A stretch of 64,000 nucleotides of DNA from Hymenobacter siberiensis (GTDB lineage: Bacteria; Bacteroidota; Bacteroidia; Cytophagales; Hymenobacteraceae). The notes beneath the pieces were generated by a model. The model made no database searches. It was given only the letters and a program-made list of their open reading frames with translations, and had not been told where the DNA came from. Where the stretch lies: assembly GCF_018967865.2 (NCBI RefSeq), contig NZ_JAHLZY020000001.1, positions 1,116,001 through 1,180,000 of the forward strand, read 5' to 3'. Shown one piece after another: positions 8,335 through 16,956 of this stretch (within the stretch, counting starts at the first letter, position 1; each line of letters opens with the position of its first letter). Position numbers and translations under genes: made by a program.

Positions 8335-9585
8335 ATGTCGTCCATCCGACGGGTTGTCGTTACCGGCCTTGGAGCCATCACCCCCCTGGGCAATACCGCC
8401 CCGGCTTACTGGGAAGGTCTGCGCACGGGCGCCAGCGGCGCGGCCACCATCACGCGCTTCGACCCCACCAAGTTCAAAACCCGCTTTGCCTGCGAAGTGA
8501 AAGGCTACGAAGCCGATAACTACTTCGACCGCAAGGAGCATCGCAAAATGGACCTGTTCACGCAGTTTGCCGTGGTAGCGGCCGATGAGGCCATCGCCGA
8601 CTCGGGCCTGCTGGAAAGCGGCGTTGATAAGGACCGGGTGGGCGTGATTTGGGGCTCCGGCATCGGCGGCCTGAAATCGTTGCAGGAAGAATGCTTCGCC
8701 TTTGAGAAAGGCGACGGCACTCCCCGCTACTCGCCTTTCTTCATTCCGCGCATGATTGCCGACTCCTCGTCGGGCAACATCAGCATCAAAAACGGTTTTC
8801 GCGGGCCGAATTTCGTGACGACGTCGGCCTGCGCCTCGTCGAATGATGCCATTATTGCGGCCTTCAACAACATTCGCCTCGGCCTGGCCGATGCGGTGGT
8901 GACGGGCGGTTCCGAAGCGGCCATTACCGAATCGGGCGTGGGCGGCTTCAACGCCCTCAAGGCCATGAGCGAGCGCAACGACGACCCGGCTTCGGCCTCG
9001 CGGCCTTATGACAGGGACCGCGACGGCTTTGTGCTGGGCGAAGGGGCCGGTGCGCTGGTGCTCGAAGAGTACGAACACGCCAAGGCGCGCGGCGCCAAAA
9101 TGTACGCCGAGCTGATTGGCGGCGGTATGTCGTCGGACGCCTACCACATCACCGCGCCCGACCCCAGCGGCAGCGGCGTGGTGCTGGTGATGAAAAATGC
9201 CCTGCGCGACGCCGGCATTGCCACCACCGACGTGGACTACATTAATACCCACGGCACGAGCACGCCGTTGGGCGACGGGGCCGAAATCAAGGCTATCGAA
9301 AAAGTGTTCGGTGAGCACGCCGAGAAGCTGAACATTTCCTCGACCAAAAGCATGACCGGCCACCTGCTGGGCGGCGCTGGCGGCATTGAGGCCGTGGCCT
9401 GCCTGCTGGCCATGCAGAACAGCCTGGTGCCCCCCACCATCAACCTGCACACGCCCGACCCGGAAATCAACCAGGCGCTGAACTTCACGCCGAACGTGGC
9501 GCAGCCCCGCGAGGTGCGCGTGGCCATGAGCAACACGTTTGGTTTCGGTGGCCACAACACGTCGGTGATTTTCCGTAAGCTGTAG
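8335..9585 (+). CDS. fabF: Beta-ketoacyl-ACP synthase II
   Basis: The 416-residue protein is a full-length KAS II. It has the active-site Cys in TTSACASSNDAI, the catalytic His residues in NTHGTSTPLGD and SMTGHLLGGAGG, and the C-terminal NTFGFGGHN. It condenses malonyl-ACP with acyl-ACP in fatty acid elongation. It lies in the conserved acpP-fabF-rnc order. A family A palindrome separates it from rnc. Confidence 0.96.
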   Translation: MSSIRRVVVTGLGAITPLGNTAPAYWEGLRTGASGAATITRFDPTKFKTRFACEVKGYEADNYFDRKEHRKMDLFTQFAVVAADEAIADSGLLESGVDKDRVGVIWGSGIGGLKSLQEECFAFEKGDGTPRYSPFFIPRMIADSSSGNISIKNGFRGPNFVTTSACASSNDAIIAAFNNIRLGLADAVVTGGSEAAITESGVGGFNALKAMSERNDDPASASRPYDRDRDGFVLGEGAGALVLEEYEHAKARGAKMYAELIGGGMSSDAYHITAPDPSGSGVVLVMKNALRDAGIATTDVDYINTHGTSTPLGDGAEIKAIEKVFGEHAEKLNISSTKSMTGHLLGGAGGIEAVACLLAMQNSLVPPTINLHTPDPEINQALNFTPNVAQPREVRVAMSNTFGFGGHNTSVIFRKL

Positions 9586-9605
9586 GCGGCAGTCGCTGCA
9601 ATAGA

Positions 9606-9719
9606 AAAAGTCCGTCATGCAGAGCGCAGCGCAGTTTCTTTACCGCCGTAAGTAATTCAATCGACAGGATTACTGGTGGCGGGCAAGAAACTGCGCTGCG
9701 CTCTGCATGACGGGCTTTT
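9606..9719. repeat. Palindromic repeat family A, copy 2
   Basis: The left arm begins AAAAGTCCGTCATGCAGAGC and the right arm ends GCTCTGCATGACGGGCTTTT. The arms are about 35 nt and pair almost perfectly. The roughly 45-nt loop closely resembles that of the copy at 57041-57146 (shared AATTCAATCGAC and GGTGGCGGGC), so the two form a subfamily. With T runs outside, it may also end transcription between fabF and rnc. Confidence 0.88.
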
Positions 9720-9750
9720 ATAGTCACTCCACTTTATTACCATCTTCCCT

Positions 9751-10476
9751 TTGCTCGGTTTTGTATCCCGTTTGTTTGCTTCTGATAAAGCGTTTCGGCA
9801 GGCGGTAGCCACCGTGACGGGCCAGACGCCTAAGAATGCCCGCCTCTACCGGCTGGCCTTCACGCACTCGTCGGCGGTGCGGCAGCAGCCGGCTATTGGT
9901 AAGCACCAGACCAATGAGCGGCTGGAATTTCTCGGCGATGCCGTGCTGGGCACGGTGGTGGCCGAATACCTGTTCAAAAAGTACCCCTACGAGCAGGAGG
10001 GCTTCCTGACCGAGGTGCGCTCGCGCATCGTGAACCGCGAAAGCCTGAACGGCATCGCCCTCAAGCTGGGCCTCGATGGGCTGGTGCAGCTGGATGCCGC
10101 GCAGGGCCGCGCCGCCCGCTCGCGCTCCGTGAACGGCAACGCGCTGGAGGCCCTGGTAGGAGCCGTGTACCTGGATTTGGGCTACAAATCGGCCCGTAAC
10201 TTCATCCTCACGCGCCTCGTGAATGGCTTTGTGGACGTGCATACTATCACGACTACCACGGCCAACTTCAAGAGTAAGCTGGTGGAATGGGCGCAACGTG
10301 AGGGCAGGGTCCTGCGCTACGATATCACGGGTGAGGCCCGGCCGGGCGGTATGATGGAGTTTACGGCCAACGTGCTGCTGGATGAGGAAGTCATCGCCAC
10401 CGGCATGGGGCTGAGCAAGAAACAGGCGGAGCAGCTGGCGGCCGAGCGGGCGCTGACGGAGCTGGGAGTCAGCTGA
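9751..10476 (+). CDS. rnc: Ribonuclease III
   Basis: The 241-residue protein has the RNase III signature NERLEFLGDAVLG with the catalytic Glu and Asp, a second acidic cluster (ALEALVGAVYLDLGY), and a C-terminal double-stranded RNA binding domain (from about residue 170; KKQAEQLAAERAL). It cleaves dsRNA in rRNA processing and mRNA decay. No ATG or GTG lies between the in-frame TAG at 9721 and the domain start. Initiation must use TTG (9751) or a nearby ATT/ATC, which would keep expression low. The family A repeat ends 31 nt upstream. Confidence 0.92.
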   Translation: MLGFVSRLFASDKAFRQAVATVTGQTPKNARLYRLAFTHSSAVRQQPAIGKHQTNERLEFLGDAVLGTVVAEYLFKKYPYEQEGFLTEVRSRIVNRESLNGIALKLGLDGLVQLDAAQGRAARSRSVNGNALEALVGAVYLDLGYKSARNFILTRLVNGFVDVHTITTTTANFKSKLVEWAQREGRVLRYDITGEARPGGMMEFTANVLLDEEVIATGMGLSKKQAEQLAAERALTELGVS

Positions 10477-10646
10477 AGGGTTGATTTTTAAGGGTTGAGT
10501 GTTGAGTGAGTAGGATAGGAATTTCTTTTTAACAGAGCGGAAATAACCTTTTGCGGAAAACCAGGTGACTTAGCGGTAGTTGCTATTAGCGATGAAGAGT
10601 GTGACCAACCGCACTCAACCCTCAACCCTCAAAATTCAACCCTTCC
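10477..10646. repeat. Inverted repeat of GGGTTGAGTGTTGAG type flanking the rnc-nadE gap
   Basis: The left arm at about 10477-10511 (AGGGTTGA, AAGGGTTGAGTGTTGAGTGA) is matched by a complementary right arm at about 10608-10645 (CGCACTCAACCCTCAACCCT). The right arm ends immediately before the nadE ATG. The arms are simple GTTGA-rich units and the loop of about 100 nt is unique. There is no gene in the gap. Confidence 0.65.
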
Positions 10647-10647
10647 A

Positions 10648-12570
10648 ATGCGCATCGCCGGAGCCGCCCTCAACCAGATTCCCATTGACTGGGAAAACAA
10701 CCTGCGGAATATCCAGACCGCCATCGAGCAGGCTAAAAGTGCGGGCGTGGAGCTGCTATGCCTGCCCGAGCTGTGCCTGACTGGCTACGGCTGCGAGGAC
10801 CTTTTTCTGAGCGACTGGATGCCCGAGGCGGCGCTGGCCCACCTGCAAAAGGTGCGCGAATGGACGCAGGGCATTTGCGTAGTGGTGGGCTTGCCGGTGC
10901 GCCTGCCGGGCCGCACCTACAACACGGCCGCCGTGCTGCGCGACGGGCAGATTCTGGGTTTTGCGGCCAAGCAGTTTTTGGCCAACGACGGCGTGCATTA
11001 CGAAACGCGCTTCTTTGCGCCCTGGGTGGCGGGCGAAACCACAACGGTAACCTGGGAAGGGGAGACGTGGCCGCTGGGCGACCTTATTTTTGAGCACGAG
11101 GGCGTGCGCTTCGGCTTCGAGATTTGCGAGGATGCCTGGCGGGCCGACAACGTGCGGCCCGCCTGCCGGCTCATGGGCAAGGTGGATTTGATTGTAAATC
11201 CCTCGGCCAGCCACTTTGCGATGAGCAAAACCGACGTGCGCTATCAGCTGGTAATGAAGGCGTCGCGCACGTTCGACTGCACTTATCTCTACGCCAACCT
11301 GCTGGGCAATGAGGCCGGCCGCATCATCTTCGACGGGGAAATTCTGGTGGCCCGCAACGGCCATCTGCTGAAGCGCAACCAACTACTGAGCTTCAAGGAA
11401 GTGGATTTGGAGTGGGTGGACGTGGATTTCGCCACCCCGCAGGAGCCGGCGGCCGAAATTGTGCCGTTGCCCGCGCCCGATGAGTACAAGGAGCTGAACC
11501 AGGCCATGAGCCTGGCCCTGTTTGACTACCTGCGCAAGGCCCGCAGCCGGGGCTTCGTGCTGAGCCTGAGCGGCGGGGCCGACTCCAGCTTCTGCGCCGT
11601 GGGCGTGGCCGAAATGGTGCGCCTGGGCGTGGAGGAATTGGGCCTGCAGGAGTTTAAGCGCCGCAGCGGCTGCTTCGAGGAAACGAGAAAAGACGTGGTG
11701 CAAACCGGTGCCGGCGGCGCGGCTGAACAGGTTGTGCAGGACGAAAAACCAAGCACTAAGCACCAAGTACTAAGCACCAATCAGGCACTGGTAAATCAGC
11801 TGCTGACCTGCGCCTACCAGGGTACGGTAAATTCTTCGGATGACACCTTCACTTCAGCCAAAGAGTTGGCGGAGAGCATTGGCGCGCGGTTTTTCAATTG
11901 GGAGATTGATGCTGAAGTGGCCGGCTACGTGCGTAAGATTGAGGGTGCACTGGGCAGGGAGCTGACCTGGCAAACCGACGATTTGGCCCTGCAAAATATT
12001 CAGGCACGGGTGCGGGCCCCCGGCATCTGGATGATGGCTAACGTGCTGAACTGCTTGCTCATCACCACTTCTAACCGCTCGGAGGCCAGCGTGGGCTACT
12101 GCACCATGGACGGCGACACGGCTGGCAGCATCTCGCCCATCGCGGGCGTCGACAAGGACTTCGTGAAAAAGTGGCTGCGCTGGGCCGAAACCGAGCTGGG
12201 CTATGCGGCCCTGCGCCACGTAAATGCGCTGCAACCCACCGCCGAGCTCCGCCCGCTGGCCGACAAGCAGACTGACGAGCGCGACCTCATGCCCTACGTG
12301 CTGCTCAACCGCATTGAGCGGCTGGCCTTCTACGACCGCCTCAGCCCCAGCCAGGTGCTGGCCGCGCTGGACGGTGAGGCCACCGGCTTCGACCACGAAC
12401 AGCTCCGCGCCTTTGTACGCCGCTTCTACAGCCTCTGGAGCCGCAACCAGTGGAAGCGCGAGCGGTATGCGCCCTCGTTCCACCTCGACGACTACAACGT
12501 GGACCCGCGCTCCTGGCTGCGGTTTCCGATTCTCAGCGGGAGCTTTTCGGAGGAGCTGGCAGCCTTGTAG
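10648..12570 (+). CDS. nadE: Glutamine-dependent NAD+ synthase
   Basis: The N-terminal half (about residues 1-270) is a carbon-nitrogen hydrolase (glutaminase) domain with Glu in PELCLTGYG, a Lys near residue 110 and Cys in GFEICEDAW. The C-terminal half is the NAD synthase domain with the ATP pyrophosphatase loop LSLSGGADSS and TTSNRSEASVGYCTMDGD. It converts deamido-NAD, ATP and glutamine to NAD. A linker of about 40 residues near 345-385 contains KPSTKHQVLSTNQ, encoded by a repetitive AAGCACTAAGCACC-type tract; it looks like a repeat tolerated between domains. Confidence 0.94.
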   Translation: MRIAGAALNQIPIDWENNLRNIQTAIEQAKSAGVELLCLPELCLTGYGCEDLFLSDWMPEAALAHLQKVREWTQGICVVVGLPVRLPGRTYNTAAVLRDGQILGFAAKQFLANDGVHYETRFFAPWVAGETTTVTWEGETWPLGDLIFEHEGVRFGFEICEDAWRADNVRPACRLMGKVDLIVNPSASHFAMSKTDVRYQLVMKASRTFDCTYLYANLLGNEAGRIIFDGEILVARNGHLLKRNQLLSFKEVDLEWVDVDFATPQEPAAEIVPLPAPDEYKELNQAMSLALFDYLRKARSRGFVLSLSGGADSSFCAVGVAEMVRLGVEELGLQEFKRRSGCFEETRKDVVQTGAGGAAEQVVQDEKPSTKHQVLSTNQALVNQLLTCAYQGTVNSSDDTFTSAKELAESIGARFFNWEIDAEVAGYVRKIEGALGRELTWQTDDLALQNIQARVRAPGIWMMANVLNCLLITTSNRSEASVGYCTMDGDTAGSISPIAGVDKDFVKKWLRWAETELGYAALRHVNALQPTAELRPLADKQTDERDLMPYVLLNRIERLAFYDRLSPSQVLAALDGEATGFDHEQLRAFVRRFYSLWSRNQWKRERYAPSFHLDDYNVDPRSWLRFPILSGSFSEELAAL

Positions 12571-12731
12571 CACAGGCTTCAGCTTGTGCCGAGCGGGTGT
12601 GTAAGTACGAATATGCACGAAATATGCCCTGTTAATCAGGGTTTTGGAAGAAACGATTAATCTTGGGCGCAAGTTTTAGGCGGTAATGGGTACTAACCCT
12701 ACGCAACCTTGGTACGCGCAGCAGTAGGCTG

Positions 12732-13418
12732 ATGCAGCCGCAGCGTGGCGTAATTCTGAAATTTAGTCCGGCCCCTGTGACCTGCGTGCTTCCGCTATTT
12801 CTGGCTCATGAACCGCTTCCCGGCGACCGGTTGGCTACTCCGGCGCCTGTCGCCGATGTGGAGCTGATAGCGCAGCTGCAAGCCGGGAGCGAAGCCGCGT
12901 TTCGCACGTTGGTAGCGCGCTACCAGAACCGGATTTATCGCACGATATTTTCCCTGCTGCGCAATGAGGAAGAAGCGGAGGATGTGGCCCAGGAAGTTTT
13001 CGTGGAGGTTTACCAAACCATCGGCCAGTTTCGGGGTGAGGCGTCGCTGAGCACCTGGCTCTACCGCCTGGCCACGTCGCGGGCCCTGAAAAACCGCCGC
13101 AAGGTCCAGGCCAAAAAGCGCTTTGCCTACTTCACCAGCCTGTTGGGCGGCAATAACGACGTGCTGCATGAGCCACCCGACCACGCCCACCCGCTGGCGC
13201 TGCTGGAGGGCCAGCAGCAGCTCCAGCTCCTGTTGGCCCACATCGCCCGCCTGCCCGACCAGCAGCAGGTGGCCTTCACGCTTCGCCACGAGCAGGAGCT
13301 GAGCTATGAGCAAATCGCGGCCGTGCTCGGTACCACCGTGGCCGCCGTCGAATCCCTGCTGTTCCGCGCCCGGCAAACCCTCCGCAAACACGTTCAAGCT
13401 CATCTTCGCCATGTCTGA
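12732..13418 (+). CDS. RNA polymerase ECF sigma factor
   Basis: Sigma region 2 is at about residues 50-120 (FRTLVARYQNRIYRTIF, EEAEDVAQEVFVEVY, STWLYRLATSRALKNRRK) and region 4 at about 165-220 (LPDQQQVAFTLRHEQELSYE, AAVESLLFRARQTLRKH). The first 40 residues are not conserved, so the true start may be an internal codon. The downstream membrane protein overlaps its end by 8 nt, the usual arrangement of a sigma factor with a membrane-bound regulator. Confidence 0.88.
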   Translation: MQPQRGVILKFSPAPVTCVLPLFLAHEPLPGDRLATPAPVADVELIAQLQAGSEAAFRTLVARYQNRIYRTIFSLLRNEEEAEDVAQEVFVEVYQTIGQFRGEASLSTWLYRLATSRALKNRRKVQAKKRFAYFTSLLGGNNDVLHEPPDHAHPLALLEGQQQLQLLLAHIARLPDQQQVAFTLRHEQELSYEQIAAVLGTTVAAVESLLFRARQTLRKHVQAHLRHV

Positions 13419-13713
13419 TATCATCAATCGCCCCGGTTCCGACGAAGAATGGGAGGACCTGATGCGCCAGCTGCGCCACCAGCCCGTAGCCCAGCCCCGG
13501 CCGTTCTTTTATGCCCGGGTGCAGGCCCGGCTCGTTGCCAATGCGGGGGCACCCCGGCAATGGCTGCCCGCCTGGCTACGCCAGCCCGCCTACGCGGTGC
13601 TGCTGGGGGCGCTGGTGCTAGCCCTGAGCGGCGACGGCCCAGCCCTTACTTCAGCCGCTGTGCGGTACCACGCCAGTCCACCGAGCGGACTAAAACCGTT
13701 GCCTCCGCGCTGA
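13411..13713 (+). CDS. Small membrane protein, candidate anti-sigma partner
   Basis: A 100-residue protein with a soluble acidic N-terminus (MSDIINRPGSDEEWEDLMRQ), an Arg-rich stretch, and one hydrophobic segment at about residues 55-73 (AYAVLLGALVLALS). Its start overlaps the sigma-factor stop by 8 nt, implying coupled translation. No zinc-binding HxxxCxxC motif is present, so it is not a classical ZAS anti-sigma factor. The regulator role is inferred from position, size and topology only. Confidence 0.6.
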   Translation: MSDIINRPGSDEEWEDLMRQLRHQPVAQPRPFFYARVQARLVANAGAPRQWLPAWLRQPAYAVLLGALVLALSGDGPALTSAAVRYHASPPSGLKPLPPR

Positions 13714-13779
13714 TTTCAGCCACTGCTACCAACTTATCATTGCCCCGCCGCCGTAAAGTCGCAACCTCGGAGGACATAG

Positions 13780-13787
13780 TACCTTTG
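13780..13787 (+). promoter_or_regulatory. Possible -7 promoter element of lgt
   Basis: TACCTTTG matches the Bacteroidota -7 consensus TAnnTTTG and lies 25 nt before the lgt ATG. No good TTTG was found 19-21 bp upstream, so the call rests on the -7 element alone. Confidence 0.4.
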
Positions 13788-13812
13788 ACGCCTTATAACC
13801 TCTTCGCCCCGC

Positions 13813-14823
13813 ATGCATCCTTTTCTCGACGCTATTCTCTGGAACGTTAATCCCATTATCGCCCACCTCGGGCCGGTCACGCTGCGCTGGTACGGGCTGT
13901 TTTTCATGCTGCCCTTCGTGGTGGGCACGTTCGTGCTCACGCACATCTACCGTTCCGAGCGGGTTTCGCCGCAGTGGGTCGATGTGATTACGATATACAT
14001 GCTCATCGGCACCATTGTGGGTGCGCGGTTGGGCCACATGCTGTTTTATGATTTTGAGGCGCTGAAAGCCGACCCCATGGTGGTGTTCAAAATATGGCAG
14101 GGCGGACTGGCCAGCCACGGCGCTACCATTGGCATCCTGCTGGCCTGCTGGCTGTTTGCGCGTAATAATAAATTCGATTACCTGTGGGTGCTTGACCGCA
14201 TTGTGATTGTGGTAGCGCTGGGCGGCGCCTGCATCCGCACCGGCAACTTGATGAACTCTGAGATTGTGGGCAAGCCCAGCAGCGCCCCGTGGGCCTTCAC
14301 CTTCCCGCGCGATGTGGACCACCTGCTGCCCGTAACGCGCCCGCTGCCAGCCGGAGCCGTGCAGGTGGCCGCCCGCCCCGTGCAGTATCAGGATGGCACC
14401 AGTACCTACCAGTTGCAGCCCGAAGGCACGCCCGTAGCGCCCGATGCGCCCATGGCCGTGCCGCGCCACCCCACCCAGATTTACGAGGCGCTGTTCTGCG
14501 TTTTCCTGCTCGTCCTGCTCTATTTCATGTGGAACCGCACCAAAGAGCGCACGCCGCGCGGGCAGCTGTTTGGCCTGTTTGTGGTGCTGCTTTTCACCCA
14601 GCGCTTCCTGGGCGAGTACCTAAAGGAGAACCAGGTGGCTTTCGAAGACGGCCATCTTTTCAACCAGGGCCAGCTGCTGAGTATCCCGCTGATTTTTATC
14701 GGTATCTGGGTGCTGTGGCGGGCCGGCAAAGACCCCGAAAACCCCTACGGCTACGCCCCGCGCGACTTGGGCAAAGAAGGCGACCCGCAGCCCACGCCCG
14801 GCCTGGAGCAACCTCGGGTATAG
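13813..14823 (+). CDS. lgt: Prolipoprotein diacylglyceryl transferase
   Basis: The 336-residue membrane protein contains the Lgt signature IRTGNLMNSEIVG with the essential Arg, and PRHPTQIYEA later on. Several transmembrane segments are evident (for example the region around LRWYGLFFMLPFVVGTFVL). It attaches diacylglycerol to the lipobox Cys of prolipoproteins, several of which are encoded in this window. An insert of roughly 45 residues between NSEIVG and PRHPTQIYEA makes it longer than the proteobacterial enzyme. A strong terminator follows. Confidence 0.95.
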   Translation: MHPFLDAILWNVNPIIAHLGPVTLRWYGLFFMLPFVVGTFVLTHIYRSERVSPQWVDVITIYMLIGTIVGARLGHMLFYDFEALKADPMVVFKIWQGGLASHGATIGILLACWLFARNNKFDYLWVLDRIVIVVALGGACIRTGNLMNSEIVGKPSSAPWAFTFPRDVDHLLPVTRPLPAGAVQVAARPVQYQDGTSTYQLQPEGTPVAPDAPMAVPRHPTQIYEALFCVFLLVLLYFMWNRTKERTPRGQLFGLFVVLLFTQRFLGEYLKENQVAFEDGHLFNQGQLLSIPLIFIGIWVLWRAGKDPENPYGYAPRDLGKEGDPQPTPGLEQPRV

Positions 14824-14843
14824 GTCTTAGTTTTAAGTAACGC

Positions 14844-14898
14844 AAAAAGCGGTTTCGCAGGATTGGACACGACGTCCAACCTTGCGAAACCGCTTTTT
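14844..14898. terminator. Bidirectional terminator between lgt and the lipoprotein gene
   Basis: AAAAAGCGGTTTCGCA (14844-14859) pairs perfectly with TGCGAAACCGCTTTTT (14883-14898). A nested small palindrome, TTGGACACGACGTCCAA, sits in the loop. A and T runs at both ends serve the two converging genes. Confidence 0.85.
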
Positions 14899-14917
14899 AG
14901 TTGACAAACCTGTGCGC

Positions 14918-15823
14918 TTACGGCAGTTTGTACTCGTACAAATCGCCTTTCTCAGTGCTGATGAGCAGCGTGTTATCGTCTTTGAAAACAGCCCCTTCGG
15001 TTTGGCCGGCTCCAGCTAGGGAAATCTGGCGGGGCGTGGCTTTCAGGATATCGGCCCAGGAATTACCGTCGAGAATGAACAGCTCGCCGCGGCCCAGCAG
15101 CACCAAGCGGTGGCCATCGGCGCGCAGGGCGGCATCGGTTACCTGGCCGGGAATGGCCAGGCCGGTGATTTTTTTGGCGGTGTAGGTGCCGGGCTGGTCG
15201 GGCACGGTATACACGTTGCTGGTGCGGTCCTGGCCCCGGTCTTTGGTGAAAAGCCACACCTGGCCATCGTGCCAGAGGTTGGCTTCGCAGTCGAAATTGC
15301 GCTGCTTTTTCTTGGGTGGGAAATCGTGCTGGTCGGGGTAAGTAAAAGCAATGGTGCCGACGACCTTGGGGCTGTCGGGCCGAAACTTGAAGATTTTGAG
15401 GTCTTGGCGTTGGCTTTCGTTGTTGCCGCAGTCGCCGATGTAGTAGTTACCGCTGCCGTCGCGGCTCAGGCTTTCCCAGTCGGTGTTGGTGGCCGGCACC
15501 TCCAGGGTGCGCACCAGCTGGCCCGCGCCGCTGACTTCGTAGAGCGTGGGCGAGTTGCCGTCGTCGCCGAAGCTGAAGTAGTGCTGGCCGTCGGGGGCCG
15601 GGGCCAGGCCCGAGCTTTCGGGCACTACCCCTTTAACAGAGCCCACTTTGCTGAGGCCGGCAATTTCAGAAGCCGCGTTTTTATCCTTGCGGCGGTCGCC
15701 GCCCTTGGGCATGTCCACTCCCGCGTTCAGCGGCGAGTCGGTGGTTTTATCAGATTGAGCCTGGGAGCAGGCCGCCGTGAGCAACAGGACCAACGCGGCC
15801 GGCACGAGGGGAATAAAGCGCAT
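14918..15823 (-). CDS. Beta-propeller-like lipoprotein of unknown function
   Basis: The N-terminus MRFIPLVPAALVLLLTAACS ends in a lipobox with Cys19, so the protein is expected to be lipid-anchored. Beyond it are repeated segments like ESSGLAPAPDGQHYFSFGDD, DWESLSRDGSGNYYIGDCGN and ADGHRLVLLGRGELFILDG, spaced as blades of a beta-propeller. Family assignment is not certain; similar proteins are called SdiA-regulated or esterase-like-activity-of-phytase proteins. No catalytic residues could be assigned. It converges with lgt. Confidence 0.7.
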   Translation of the reverse strand: MRFIPLVPAALVLLLTAACSQAQSDKTTDSPLNAGVDMPKGGDRRKDKNAASEIAGLSKVGSVKGVVPESSGLAPAPDGQHYFSFGDDGNSPTLYEVSGAGQLVRTLEVPATNTDWESLSRDGSGNYYIGDCGNNESQRQDLKIFKFRPDSPKVVGTIAFTYPDQHDFPPKKKQRNFDCEANLWHDGQVWLFTKDRGQDRTSNVYTVPDQPGTYTAKKITGLAIPGQVTDAALRADGHRLVLLGRGELFILDGNSWADILKATPRQISLAGAGQTEGAVFKDDNTLLISTEKGDLYEYKLP

Positions 15824-15868
15824 TAACGTAAAGCATGAAAGTGAGCCTGTCTATACGCAAGCTGCTGT

Positions 15869-16093
15869 TCAGGGTACGGGGTCGAAGCCGTGGCCGCCCC
15901 AGGGGTGGCAGCTGGCAATGCGCCGCAGCGCCAGGCGGCCGCCCTGCCACGGCCCATGTTTGGTGATGGCCTGCACCGCATACACCGAACACGTAGGCGC
16001 GTAGCGGCAGCTCGGTGCGGTGAGCGGCGAAATGAAGCGCTGGTAAAACCAGACAAGGCTAAGGAAGAGGGCGCGAAAAAGACGGGAAATCAT
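15869..16093 (-). CDS. yidD: Membrane protein insertion efficiency factor YidD
   Basis: The 74-residue protein has the YidD (HLP/DUF37) hallmarks: an amphipathic N-terminal helix ([16 protein letters not shown]), then [15 protein letters not shown] with conserved Cys residues, and [12 protein letters not shown] at the end. It helps the YidC insertase at the inner membrane. Here it is not next to rnpA or yidC but between the lipoprotein gene and a metalloprotease gene on the same strand. Confidence 0.93.
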   Translation of the reverse strand: MISRLFRALFLSLVWFYQRFISPLTAPSCRYAPTCSVYAVQAITKHGPWQGGRLALRRIASCHPWGGHGFDPVP

Positions 16094-16115
16094 AGCGGGA
16101 AATAAAACGGGTTCT

Positions 16116-16850
16116 TTACTTGGGCAGCGCGTTCAGCTCTGCTTTCCACCGTTCCCAGTCGGGTAGCAGCCGGGTTTGCAGGTCGTAGAATGCCTTGGAA
16201 TGGTCGCCCACCAGCAGGTGGCAGCACTCGTGCAGCAGCACGTAGTCGAGGCACTCGGGGCGGGCGTGCACCAGCTCCGGCGAGAGGCGAATGCGGGCCG
16301 CGCTCGGCGTACAACTGCCCCAGCGCGTCCGCATCTGGCGCACCGACAGGATAGGGCGGGTCAGGTTAAACTCGGCGAAGCGCGGCCACACCCGCAGCAA
16401 TGATTCGGCGAACAGCGGCCCGGCCTGGCGGGCGTACCAGGCGTGGAGCAGGGCTTCGGCCTGGGCCGGCGTGAGCGGTGCGGGCGTGGCCATTAGTAGC
16501 TCATCGCCTGCCAGCGTCACGGTGGGCCGGCGGGCTTCCGCGAAGCGCAATTGGTAGGCCCGGCCCTGGTAGTAATGCGTGCTGCCGGCCTCGAAATGGC
16601 GGGTAGGAGTGGGGGCCGGCCGGCTGGCAAAGGTTTCCTGGTGCTTAAGAATCCAGTCGGCTTTTTTCAATACCTGCTGGGCCACCCACTCGGGCGAGGT
16701 GCCGGCCGGGGCGCTGATGTGCACGCTGCCATCGGGCCGCACGGCAAAGCCGATGGTGCGCCGCGACCGGAATACGAGCGTGTAGCTGAGGGACTGATTT
16801 TGGTAAGCAAGGGTTTCGCGGCGGGGCGCGGCAGAGAAGTAGCGGGGCAT
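16116..16850 (-). CDS. YgjP/DUF45-type zinc metallopeptidase
   Basis: The 244-residue protein carries [16 protein letters not shown] near residue 205. This gives the HExxH zinc motif plus a third His six residues later, as in the YgjP (WLM/SprT-like) family. [18 protein letters not shown] is also a typical YgjP segment. The N-terminal half ([20 protein letters not shown]) fits the family's beta-rich domain. It is probably cytoplasmic, and its substrate is unknown. Confidence 0.85.
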   Translation of the reverse strand: MPRYFSAAPRRETLAYQNQSLSYTLVFRSRRTIGFAVRPDGSVHISAPAGTSPEWVAQQVLKKADWILKHQETFASRPAPTPTRHFEAGSTHYYQGRAYQLRFAEARRPTVTLAGDELLMATPAPLTPAQAEALLHAWYARQAGPLFAESLLRVWPRFAEFNLTRPILSVRQMRTRWGSCTPSAARIRLSPELVHARPECLDYVLLHECCHLLVGDHSKAFYDLQTRLLPDWERWKAELNALPK

Positions 16851-16956
16851 GGGACGGCAAGTTCGGCAGTGGTGCCGGAATGGATAACCGCGCGGGCCGG
16901 CAAAATAATTTCGGGCCGAGTTCAGGCAATCCCATCCGAGTTGCTACCTTACCCTT

